DNA of 64,000 nucleotides, taken from the NCBI RefSeq assembly GCF_002356295.1, contig NZ_AP018042.1, positions 4,620,361 to 4,684,360 of the forward strand, written 5' to 3'. Under the pieces are notes generated by a model that saw nothing but the letters and a program-made list of their open reading frames with translations, made no database searches and had not been told where the DNA came from. Below are positions 1-7,872 of this stretch, in pieces. This stretch comes from Labilibaculum antarcticum. GTDB lineage: Bacteria; Bacteroidota; Bacteroidia; Bacteroidales; Marinifilaceae. How positions within the stretch are numbered: position 1 is the first letter of the stretch; every line of letters starts with the position of its first letter. The position numbers and the translations under genes were made by a program.

Positions 1-2
1 CC

Positions 3-290
3 ATGTTGGATTATAGGGTTATGAGGGATTTTAGAGAAGCTTTATTTAAGAAATCGGAAAATCAGATTTATGCTATCGCATTAAAAGGAGATTCTGTTTT
101 TCCGACCTATGAGATCGAAAACACCTTGAAAGGAGCCTCCAGAGATATAGATATTACTGTTGAAGAGCTTGATTTTCCATATTCATATTCACATGAAAAT
201 CCATTTCCAATGAATAAGCAGGAATCGCAAAATATTGAGGAAAGCTTAAATATTGTTTTTAGTAAGGTTTGTGATTTTTTTAATCAATGA
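3..290 (+). CDS. C-terminal part of an unidentified protein (cut by window edge)
   Basis: An open frame runs from the window edge to a TGA at 288-290 and gives about 95 residues. The first Met codon is at position 3, but the frame is open to the edge, so this is probably the tail of a longer gene. The visible protein is acidic and mixed in secondary structure, with no signal peptide or membrane segment. I do not recognise a family. Downstream, about 250 bases of AT-rich DNA separate it from the next gene, with no convincing terminator. Confidence 0.5.
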   Translation: MLDYRVMRDFREALFKKSENQIYAIALKGDSVFPTYEIENTLKGASRDIDITVEELDFPYSYSHENPFPMNKQESQNIEESLNIVFSKVCDFFNQ

Positions 291-540
291 TCATTTTAAT
301 TCTGCGCATTATGAAATATTTTGGGCAAGGGGAAAATGATTTCAAAGATATTATAAGTCACGATTGGGGATTTAAATAGATTTTAAAATCACACAAAAAC
401 AGATAAACTCTGAGGTAAATCAAGTGTGAATTCATGAATTTCACATTGAAACAGCTTGTCTTTTATTACTTGAATTCATTTTTGTTTAATAGGTTAACAA
501 TTCTTAGATTTATTTCATAATCTTATAAAAACTTCAACTT

Positions 541-879
541 ATGAGAATCTTTATTAGTCTAATATTTTTTGTAATAATTTCCGGAAGTGTATTTGGACAA
601 GAAAAATGTGATGATAATTATTTAAAGGAGTGGGATAATTTTAAAAAAAAGAATGCCCCTTTTAATGATGTCAAACGAGAGGATTTTGCGATTGTAGTAT
701 TAGCTGAAAATTCGAACCTTAAGTTAGGCGATTTAAGTTATAAAAGAGAAAAGTTTACAACTGGGCAAGAATTGATTGGTGTAGCCTTGCATGTAACAGC
801 AGCTATTAAATATAATTTAGATTGTAAGAATGAAATTTGGAAGGATCCAGCTAAATATTTTGTTGAAGGATATTACTAG
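541..879 (+). CDS. small secreted protein of unknown function
   Basis: The 112-residue product begins with a basic residue, a hydrophobic stretch and an SVFGQ ending, a typical Bacteroidota signal peptidase I signal of about 19 residues. The mature part is about 93 residues, charged, with two Cys (in KCDDN and LDCKN) that could form a disulfide once exported. No family is recognised. It lies 55 bases upstream of the isochorismatase-like gene on the same strand and may share a transcript, but nothing links their functions. A periplasmic or exported location is inferred from the signal alone. Confidence 0.55.
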   Translation: MRIFISLIFFVIISGSVFGQEKCDDNYLKEWDNFKKKNAPFNDVKREDFAIVVLAENSNLKLGDLSYKREKFTTGQELIGVALHVTAAIKYNLDCKNEIWKDPAKYFVEGYY

Positions 880-934
880 AAGAGTAGCTTAAATATTGTT
901 GAATGGTGTTTTTATTAGGTTAATTGTTGAAATT

Positions 935-1507
935 ATGGATTTTAAACAGAATTGTGCCTTATTGCTAATCGACCTACAGAAAGGATTTGAGGATATTGAG
1001 TATTGGGGTGGAGGAAGAAATAATCTTGGAGCAGAAGAAAATGCTGCTGAAATTTTGAAAGTTTGGCGTGAGAATAATTTGCCTTTATTTCACATTAAAC
1101 ATTGCTCTACAACGCCACAATCGCCTTTTGTTGAAGGTAATCCGGGAAACGATTTTCTTGAATTAACCAAACCCATAGAAGGAGAAATTGTGATTAAAAA
1201 GAATGTGAATTCGGCATTTATTGGTACAAATTTAAAAGAACTGCTGGATGAAAAAAAGATCTCAAAACTTGTTATTGTTGGCTTAACAACAGATCATTGC
1301 ATTTCTACTACCACGCGAATGGCCGGTAATTTTGGCTACGAAACTTATCTAATTGAAGATGCTACAGCCACGTTCGATAAGATTGGTGTTAATGGTGAAA
1401 AATTCTCCGCTCAGCTTATTCACGATACAGCATTGGCAAGTTTACACAGAGAATTTGCGACCGTAATTAAGCTGAATGATTTTTTTCAATTGTTTCAGCA
1501 ATCTTAA
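935..1507 (+). CDS. isochorismatase-family cysteine hydrolase
   Basis: This is a 190-residue cytoplasmic hydrolase of the isochorismatase/nicotinamidase fold. The catalytic Asp lies in ALLLIDLQKGF near the N-terminus, the Lys in EIVIKKNVNSAF, and the nucleophilic Cys in the TTDHCISTTTRMA motif, so the triad is complete. Members of this branch hydrolyse amides or related small molecules; the substrate cannot be read from the sequence. An upstream TTG at 896 would add 13 residues, but the ATG at 935 is preferred because the family starts just before the first beta strand. A decayed copy of the 3' end of a similar gene lies at 2087-2134. Confidence 0.85.
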   Translation: MDFKQNCALLLIDLQKGFEDIEYWGGGRNNLGAEENAAEILKVWRENNLPLFHIKHCSTTPQSPFVEGNPGNDFLELTKPIEGEIVIKKNVNSAFIGTNLKELLDEKKISKLVIVGLTTDHCISTTTRMAGNFGYETYLIEDATATFDKIGVNGEKFSAQLIHDTALASLHREFATVIKLNDFFQLFQQS

Positions 1508-2086
1508 AAAATCAATCGCGTACTAAATGTTTCTATGCAATAAGTATTAAATTCTTTATCCTTATCGCAGTCAGGACCTAATTTACTATTAACAATTATA
1601 GTTTATGCTTATCGTTTTTCACTATTCTCGTATCGGAATTGAGAAATCTTGAGTCTTTCCCTATTTACGCTCATCTTTCCGTGATTTTCTTAAGCTTGCT
1701 CTAAAATCTTAAGTCTTTCCATGATTTTCGCTCTCTTTCCCCTTTATTTCATCTCTTTCCCGGAAAGCTTTAAAAATTTGGGGAAAGATTCTATATTTAG
1801 CGGAAAGACTCAGTATTTAGTGGAAATACTTCATGTTAAGCGGAAAGACTATGAATTTTATAGCAAGAATCATTTTTTGTTTTCAAGAGTATCTCCGTTC
1901 GAAATTTTAACACTCCTTTTGGATTTTAAATGATGCTTTGAAGCAGGATTACTATCACAAGTTGAATATGAGACTTAGCATTGAGGCTAGAGATTAGAAC
2001 CCGTTTAGCGAAGAGGGCATATGATGGGAGAGTATCAGGTAGGATTTTGTGAGTAGTTAGGGGTGAAATTCCCCTAACTTATTCGA
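1508..2086. other. intergenic block without a gene, carrying a periodic inverted array
   Basis: No credible coding sequence is seen here. The central part (1651-1850) holds the 20-bp-periodic inverted array described separately. An open frame across the array at 1721-1933 has a composition dictated by the repeat and is not considered a gene. The rest is AT-rich and unremarkable. Confidence 0.6.
1651..1850. repeat. 20-bp-periodic inverted array of TCTTTCC / GGAAAGA boxes
   Basis: TCTTTCC boxes end at 1660, 1680, 1720, 1740 and 1760, with a degenerate box ending near 1700. From 1762 the complementary GGAAA box begins and recurs at 1782, 1802, 1822 and 1842. The spacing is 20 bases throughout, and the array flips strand at 1760/1761 (TCTTTCC then CGGAAAG). 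A transcript would fold into a long imperfect hairpin. The function is unknown. Confidence 0.7.
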
Positions 2087-2134
2087 CTATTTGCTATCCT
2101 GAACGACAATTATCAAGTGTTTCAACAATCTTAA
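2087..2134 (+). pseudogene. remnant of the 3' end of a second isochorismatase-like gene
   Basis: The frame LFAILNDNYQVFQQS followed by TAA mirrors the end of the intact hydrolase upstream (LNDFFQLFQQS, TAA). At the DNA level 25 of 27 bases agree between 1487-1513 and 2114-2140, and the differences in the tail are mostly synonymous or conservative. Only about 15 codons remain, so it is a dead gene end rather than a gene. Inferred origin: a tandem duplication followed by decay. Confidence 0.5.
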
Positions 2135-2289
2135 AAAATCGTTAAAGCTTTAATTTGCTCTTGATAATTTCGCCCGCTAATTATTTTTGAAGAGGTCTGA
2201 TTGTTCAGTTTTAGAACATAGCGACCGCCCATATATCTTTTTATTTCCTTGATATAAGAAACATTCACAATTTTCAAATAGAGTCTTAA
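2131..2289 (-). pseudogene. remnant of a LytTR DNA-binding domain
   Basis: Reading the minus strand from 2289 to the TAA at 2131-2133 gives about 52 codons containing IKEIKRYMGGRYVLKLNNQ and then IISGRNYQEQIKAL. This resembles the C-terminal half of LytTR domains (the beta-strand region and the SRxY-helix end). No start, no N-terminal half and no receiver are present. The fragment is in frame with, and immediately after, the stop codon of the upstream 976-residue dehydrogenase. It is read as the decayed tail of a lost LytTR-type response regulator. Confidence 0.55.
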
Positions 2290-5220
2290 TTAGCGTAAGG
2301 CCTCAAACAGAATTTCAACCGGATGCAGGGCTTCACGTTCTGTTTCATCCTTTATTTGATGACGGCATGAGGTTCCTGAAGCAGCTAGCAATGTAGTTTT
2401 TGGCATTCTTCGTACTTCGGGAAGAAGTACCAGCTCACCAACCTTTTTGCTTAAATCGTAATGTTCTTTTTCGTAACCAAATGACCCAGCCATTCCGCAA
2501 CAACCAGATTGAATTTCCGTTGCGTTATAGTTCTCGGGGAAGCTTAATATCTCTTTTATGGGTAAGGATGAGGCAAGAGCTTTCTGGTAACAATGTGTGT
2601 GGAATTTCACCTCTTTTTTTGCTGAGGTAAATTGTTCCTTTTTAATTTTACCATTTTGCATTTCCTGATATAAAAACTCCTCTATTGTGTAGGTGTATTT
2701 TGCGAGTAGTTTAGCATCTTTTACCATATTTGCCGTTACTAATTCCGGATATTCATCACGAAAAGTGAGAATTGCAGACGGTTCAATACCAATAAGTGGA
2801 CTTTCTTCTGAAATCAGATCTTTAAGAAGGTTCACGTTTTTTATTGCTAGAAATTTAGCTTTTTTCACCAATCCTTTCGATAAATATGTTCTGCCACTTT
2901 CTTTATGATCTGGAATAATAACCTGATAATTTAGATGTTCGAGCAATTGAATTGTTTTGATACCTATTGGAGTATCGTTGTAGTTTGTAAATTCATCAGC
3001 AAATAGATATACTTTCTTTTTATTTGATTCTTTTTTGGATGAAGAATGCCATTTTCGTAGTGTCGTTTTATGCAACTTAGGAATGCTTCTTTCTTCAGCA
3101 AAACCAAGATTATTTTTAATTATTTTGCCAATAATAGGATGTTGATTTATAGAATTGAATAGGCTGGGAGCATAACTTCCAAGCTTATTTATTTTAGTGA
3201 TGTTGGCAATTAGCTTACTTCTAAGTGGAATTGGATTGGAATCGTAATATTGTTGTAGAAATTCAGCTTTTAGTTTGGCCATATCAACACTCGACGGACA
3301 TTCTGATTTACAAGCCTTGCAAGACAAGCATAAATCTAATATATTGTATAATTCCTTGTGGTCGAACGGATTTATTTTAGTTGAGTCGGTCAGGAATTCA
3401 CGAAATAAATTGGCTCTCGCTCTGGTTGTCAATTTTTCATCTAAAGTGGCCTGATAACTGGGGCACATTCCCTTGCCCGTAATGTGGGTGTTTCTGCAAT
3501 CGCCAGATCCGTTGCAACGTTCTGTAGCACGAACAATTCCCATATCAGTAGAGAAATCGAAGTAAGTTTTGATATCGCGTGTTTCCTGATTGGGTTGATA
3601 CCGCAAATGCGTGTTCATTTTTGGTGTATCGACAATTTTACCGGGATTGAAGATGTTCTGGGGATCCCAGCATTGCTTGATATCCCGTAAGAGCTGATAG
3701 TTTTGTTCTCCAATCATGATGGAAATAAACTCCCCCCGAAGTCTGCCATCTCCGTGTTCTCCGCTTAAAGAGCCATTGTGCTTTTTAACCAGCTTAGCAG
3801 AATCCAAAGCTATGGCGTGAAATTTCTCCTGATCTTTGGAATCCTTCAGATTCAAAATAGGACGCAGGTGAATTTCTCCGGTACCAATATGTGCATGAAA
3901 TACACATTCAATATCATGCTTCTTCATTAATAGCTTAAAGTCTGCAATGTAATCATACAAATCTTCAGGTGTCACCGAAGTATCTTCGATTAAGGAAACT
4001 GGCTTCGCATCACCTATCATGTTCGATAAAATTCCTAATGCTGATTTTCGTAAATCCCATACTCTCGAGATATTTTGGGAACCCGAAACAATTGGGAAAT
4101 GATAGCCCAGTTTATTCTGCCGGAATTCAGCTTCCATCTCTCGAGCAATTTTATCAATTTCACCTTTTGATTCTCTGGCGAACTCAATAATAAGGAGTGC
4201 ACCGGGATTTCCTTCCAAAAAGAATCGGTTTTTTGCTTGCGTGATATTTCCTTCCGTTAATTTTAGAATCTGCTCATCCATTAATTCTACAGCGCCCGGA
4301 TGGTATTTTAATGCAATTAGATTTCCTTTAATTGCATCTTCCAAATTTGCGAAATGCGCGCAAACCAAAGCTTTTTCCTTAGGAGGAACGGGAACTAAGT
4401 GTAATTTTATTTCGGTTGTGAAAGCCAATGTTCCTTCCGATCCAGCTAAAAGCTGACTAAAATTAAACGCTTTACCATTTGGTTTAAAAGGAGAGGAATC
4501 TGCTAATATGTCAATAGCATATCCGGTATTTCTTCTTTTTATTTTTGGGTCAGGATATTCTTTGGTAATTGCTTTCTGATTTTCATCAGATAAAAGGATT
4601 CTATTTATTTGTTGATACAATTTCGATTCCAAGCCATTATTTTCATCGCATTTACTTTCAAATTCAGCCTTGCTTAAAGATGAAAAAATCGCTTTTTTGC
4701 CATCACTCAAAATACAACTTACTTCAAGAGTATGATCGCGGGTGCTTCCATATATAATAGAATGCGATCCGCAAGAATTGTTTCCCAGCATACCACCAAG
4801 CATACAGCGACTGCTGGTTGAAGTTTCCGGTCCAAAAAACAAACCGTAATTTTTCAAGTGCAGGTTTAATTCATCAAGTATTACACCTGGTTGAACACGA
4901 ACCCATGCTTCCTCTTTGTTTACCTCTATAATTTTAGTGAAGTATTTCGAAATATCAACCACAATTCCATCACCAACGACTTGGCCTGCCAAAGATGTTC
5001 CAGCAGCTCTTGGGATTAGGGATAAATTATTCTCAGATGCAAATTGAATCAAATGCTGTAAGTCATCTTCGGTTTTAGGATAAGTAACAGCCAAGGGAAG
5101 AACTTTATAGGCAGAAGCATCTGTCGCATATAAAAGACGTGTAGTCATGTCACGATGCAGTTCTCCGGCCATTCGCCCCTGAAGTTTCTCAAAGAGAGTG
5201 TTTTGTATCGTAGATTCCAT
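2290..5220 (-). CDS. FAD-linked oxidase / Fe-S 2-hydroxyacid dehydrogenase (D-lactate or D-2-hydroxyglutarate type)
   Basis: The 976-residue protein joins an FAD-binding PCMH-type domain (about residues 30-260, with PRAAGTSLAGQ and GGMLGNNSCGS), an FAD-oxidase C-terminal domain (about 280-540, ending in GSLSGEHGDGR) and a C-terminal ferredoxin/CCG part. The latter carries the cluster motif CLSCKACKSECP and the CCG motifs THCYQKA and GCCGMAGSFG. This is the GlcD-GlcF-like single-chain arrangement of YdiJ-type enzymes, which oxidise D-2-hydroxyacids such as D-lactate or D-2-hydroxyglutarate and pass electrons to carriers or quinone. The exact substrate is not determinable. The gene is monocistronic and divergent from pta, which suits a role in pyruvate/lactate metabolism. 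Confidence 0.88.
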   Translation of the reverse strand: MESTIQNTLFEKLQGRMAGELHRDMTTRLLYATDASAYKVLPLAVTYPKTEDDLQHLIQFASENNLSLIPRAAGTSLAGQVVGDGIVVDISKYFTKIIEVNKEEAWVRVQPGVILDELNLHLKNYGLFFGPETSTSSRCMLGGMLGNNSCGSHSIIYGSTRDHTLEVSCILSDGKKAIFSSLSKAEFESKCDENNGLESKLYQQINRILLSDENQKAITKEYPDPKIKRRNTGYAIDILADSSPFKPNGKAFNFSQLLAGSEGTLAFTTEIKLHLVPVPPKEKALVCAHFANLEDAIKGNLIALKYHPGAVELMDEQILKLTEGNITQAKNRFFLEGNPGALLIIEFARESKGEIDKIAREMEAEFRQNKLGYHFPIVSGSQNISRVWDLRKSALGILSNMIGDAKPVSLIEDTSVTPEDLYDYIADFKLLMKKHDIECVFHAHIGTGEIHLRPILNLKDSKDQEKFHAIALDSAKLVKKHNGSLSGEHGDGRLRGEFISIMIGEQNYQLLRDIKQCWDPQNIFNPGKIVDTPKMNTHLRYQPNQETRDIKTYFDFSTDMGIVRATERCNGSGDCRNTHITGKGMCPSYQATLDEKLTTRARANLFREFLTDSTKINPFDHKELYNILDLCLSCKACKSECPSSVDMAKLKAEFLQQYYDSNPIPLRSKLIANITKINKLGSYAPSLFNSINQHPIIGKIIKNNLGFAEERSIPKLHKTTLRKWHSSSKKESNKKKVYLFADEFTNYNDTPIGIKTIQLLEHLNYQVIIPDHKESGRTYLSKGLVKKAKFLAIKNVNLLKDLISEESPLIGIEPSAILTFRDEYPELVTANMVKDAKLLAKYTYTIEEFLYQEMQNGKIKKEQFTSAKKEVKFHTHCYQKALASSLPIKEILSFPENYNATEIQSGCCGMAGSFGYEKEHYDLSKKVGELVLLPEVRRMPKTTLLAASGTSCRHQIKDETEREALHPVEILFEALR

Positions 5221-5424
5221 AGAATTGTTATGATTGGTGTGATTGAATCTCTAAAATTGAAATTACATTTTTATTTTAAAACCTAGACTTATTGAGAATG
5301 AATATTTATTAAAAAAATAAAATGGAAATGATGAAAAATTATTGGTTTAGGAATCTAAAGTTTACGATTTATTCCTATTTTTGTAAAGTCGAGATTACAA
5401 AACCAATTAAAATACTGAATACCA

Positions 5425-6426
5425 ATGGATTTATTACAGAGGATTAAAGAGAATGCACGTTTAAGTGGTAAAACAATCGTTTTACCAGAAGGAACTGAAG
5501 AAAGAACTTTACAGGCTACCGATATCATTTTAAGTGAAAAAATCGCTAAAATTATATTGATTGGAAACGCTGATAAAATTGCATCGGAGGCAACTCGCTT
5601 AAATTTGAAAAATATTGGAGAAGCGACAATTGTTGATCCTAAAAATCATGACAAAATGGAAGCTTATGCTGAAATTTTGGTTGAATTGAGAAAGAAAAAG
5701 GGAATGACAATGGAAAAAGCCATGGTATTGGTGCAAGATCCTTTGTATTTGGCAACCTTAATGATTAAAGCTGGTGATGCTGATGGAGAAGTTGCAGGTG
5801 CTTTAAATGCTACTGGTGATGTATTACGTCCGGCATTTCAGATTATAAAAACAATGCCTGGTATTTCTGTAGTGTCTGGTGCGTTTATTATGCTCTTGAA
5901 AGATAAAACATTTGGTGATAATGGAATGATGGTATTTGCAGATTGTGCAGTTCATCCAAATCCTACAGCAAGTGAATTGGCTGAAATTGCCGTTGCAACA
6001 GCAAAAACAACAAAAGCAATTGCAAAAATGGAACCACGTGTAGCCATGTTGAGTTTCTCTACAATGGGATCGGGTAAACACGAAATGGTTGATAAAGTAG
6101 TTGAGGCTACTCGTTTGGCTAAAGAAATGGCACCGGAATTTCAAATTGATGGTGAAATGCAAGCTGATGCTGCAATTGTTGAGGCAATTGGTGCACAAAA
6201 AGCTCCAAACAGCAAGGTGGCTGGAAGAGCAAATGTACTTGTATTTCCAACATTGGAAGTTGGTAATATTGCTTACAAATTAGTTCAGCGCTTGGCAGGA
6301 GCAGAGGCAGTTGGTCCTATTTTACAAGGAATGGCAGCTCCAATTAATGACTTGTCAAGAGGTTGTTCGGTTAGCGACATCGTAAACTTGGTTGCAATAA
6401 CTGCGAATCAGGCTGCAGGATTATAA
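5425..6426 (+). CDS. pta: phosphate acetyltransferase
   Basis: A 333-residue PTA_PTB-family enzyme that interconverts acetyl-CoA and acetyl phosphate. It has the short, single-domain length typical of Bacteroidota and Firmicutes Pta, lacking the N-terminal regulatory extension of the enterobacterial enzyme. Recognisable stretches are VLPEGTEERT at the N-terminus, GDADGEVAGALNATGDVLRPAFQIIKT in the middle and VFPTLEVGNIAYKLVQRLAG near the C-terminus. ackA follows after 38 bases, so the pair forms the usual acetate-producing, ATP-yielding operon. A TATTTTTG box at 5376-5383 could be the -7 element, though its -33 partner is unclear. Confidence 0.96.
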   Translation: MDLLQRIKENARLSGKTIVLPEGTEERTLQATDIILSEKIAKIILIGNADKIASEATRLNLKNIGEATIVDPKNHDKMEAYAEILVELRKKKGMTMEKAMVLVQDPLYLATLMIKAGDADGEVAGALNATGDVLRPAFQIIKTMPGISVVSGAFIMLLKDKTFGDNGMMVFADCAVHPNPTASELAEIAVATAKTTKAIAKMEPRVAMLSFSTMGSGKHEMVDKVVEATRLAKEMAPEFQIDGEMQADAAIVEAIGAQKAPNSKVAGRANVLVFPTLEVGNIAYKLVQRLAGAEAVGPILQGMAAPINDLSRGCSVSDIVNLVAITANQAAGL

Positions 6427-6464
6427 TAAAATAGATATCAAATTAATAATAAAACAAAATTCCA

Positions 6465-7667
6465 ATGAACGTTCTAGTTTTTAATTGTGGCAGCTCTTCT
6501 TTAAAGTATCAGTTGTTGCATATGGGTGAGGAAGCCACTTTGCTGGCTAAAGGTTGTATTGAGAGAATAGGCCTTAAAGAAGGAATTTTAACTCACAAAA
6601 CAGAAGGAAAAAGTAATTTCGAGCTTGTACAGGATATTCCAAATCATACAGTAGCAATTGATCTTGTGTTGAAAGCACTTGTAAATCCTGAGCATGGTGT
6701 AATTGCTGATATTAAGGAGATTGATGCGACAGGTCATCGTGTAGCACACGGAGGTGAGTATTTTAAAGATAGTGCTATTATTGATGCAAAAGCTAAAGAA
6801 CAGATTGCAGCTTGTTGTGAATTGGCACCACTTCATAATCCTGCTAACTTAGAAGGAATTCTTTCCATGGAAAAACTTCTTCCTGGTATTCCTCAAGTTG
6901 CTGTTTTTGATACTTCATTTCATCAAACTTTGCCTCCTGTAGCATTTATGTATGGCTTGCCTTACGATTGCTACGAAGATCTTCGTGTTCGTAAATATGG
7001 ATTTCACGGAACAAGTCACAAATTTGTTGCTCACAAAGCCTGTGATATTTTGGGATGGAAAATCGAAGACAAAAAAATTGTTAGCTGTCATTTGGGTAAT
7101 GGAGCATCTGTTTGTGCAATTAAAGGTGGAAAATCAATCGAAACTTCAATGGGATTTACTCCAAACGAAGGTTTGTTAATGGGTACTCGTACAGGTAGCC
7201 TCGATTTAGGTGCACTTCTTTATATTTCTGAAAAGAAAAACTTGTCGATTGAAGAGGCTAACAAGATGATTAATAAGGAAAGTGGATTGGCTGGAGTTTC
7301 AGGTATTTCTTCAGACATGAGAGATTTGGAAGCTGCTGCTGAAAAAGGAAACAAAAGAGCTCAATTGGCATTGGATATGTTCACTTACAGAGTGAAAAAA
7401 TTTGTAGGTTCTTATATTGCAACAATGGGTGGTGTTGATTTGGTTATTTTTACTGGTGGTATTGGTGAAAATGATATTCTTTCTCGTGAGAAAATTGTTG
7501 GAGATTTTGGATACTTAGGTCTTGATTTTGATTTTGAAAAGAATAATGGATTACGAGGAAAAGATGCTATTATTTCTAAAGAAGGATCAAAAGTAAAAGC
7601 TATGGTGATTACTACAAATGAAGAATTGGTAATTGCGCAGGATACTCAACGTCTTTTAAAGGCATAA
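6465..7667 (+). CDS. ackA: acetate kinase
   Basis: The 400-residue ASKHA-fold kinase converts acetyl phosphate plus ADP to acetate plus ATP. It starts with MNVLVFNCGSSSLKYQL (the family N-terminal phosphate-binding signature) and contains the second signature TGHRVAHGGEYF, the catalytic region FDTSFHQTLPP, the HLGNGASVCAIKGGKSIETSMGFTP loop and FTGGIGEN. Length and motifs are complete. It is co-transcribed with pta and followed by a strong intrinsic terminator at 7688-7721. Confidence 0.97.
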   Translation: MNVLVFNCGSSSLKYQLLHMGEEATLLAKGCIERIGLKEGILTHKTEGKSNFELVQDIPNHTVAIDLVLKALVNPEHGVIADIKEIDATGHRVAHGGEYFKDSAIIDAKAKEQIAACCELAPLHNPANLEGILSMEKLLPGIPQVAVFDTSFHQTLPPVAFMYGLPYDCYEDLRVRKYGFHGTSHKFVAHKACDILGWKIEDKKIVSCHLGNGASVCAIKGGKSIETSMGFTPNEGLLMGTRTGSLDLGALLYISEKKNLSIEEANKMINKESGLAGVSGISSDMRDLEAAAEKGNKRAQLALDMFTYRVKKFVGSYIATMGGVDLVIFTGGIGENDILSREKIVGDFGYLGLDFDFEKNNGLRGKDAIISKEGSKVKAMVITTNEELVIAQDTQRLLKA

Positions 7668-7687
7668 TTGATATTATTATAATGTAT

Positions 7688-7721
7688 GAAAGCTCTGTCG
7701 TTTGGCAGAGCTTTTTTTTTT
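7688..7721 (+). terminator. intrinsic terminator of pta-ackA
   Basis: The inverted repeat AAGCTCTG...CAGAGCTT with a short loop is followed by ten T residues, 20 bases after the ackA stop. Confidence 0.9.
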
Positions 7722-7872
7722 GAAAGTACTCGCTTTTATACTTTATTATTAGCTTTATCCATTAATAAAACTGTTATTTATGAATATTTATTGAAACAAA
7801 ATATTACGATTATCGTTAAGGCACTAGTATTCATTACGTATTATTTTTATAGTGTAAATTGAAAACTAATCA

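Noticed and set aside
3-879. Toxin-antitoxin pair
   Set aside because: The first frame is cut by the window edge and the second has a clear signal peptide; neither shows toxin or antitoxin motifs, and they are 250 bases apart.
1721-1933. 70-codon open frame MIFALFPLYFISF...
   Set aside because: It runs through the 20-bp-periodic array, and its composition follows the repeat rather than a protein.
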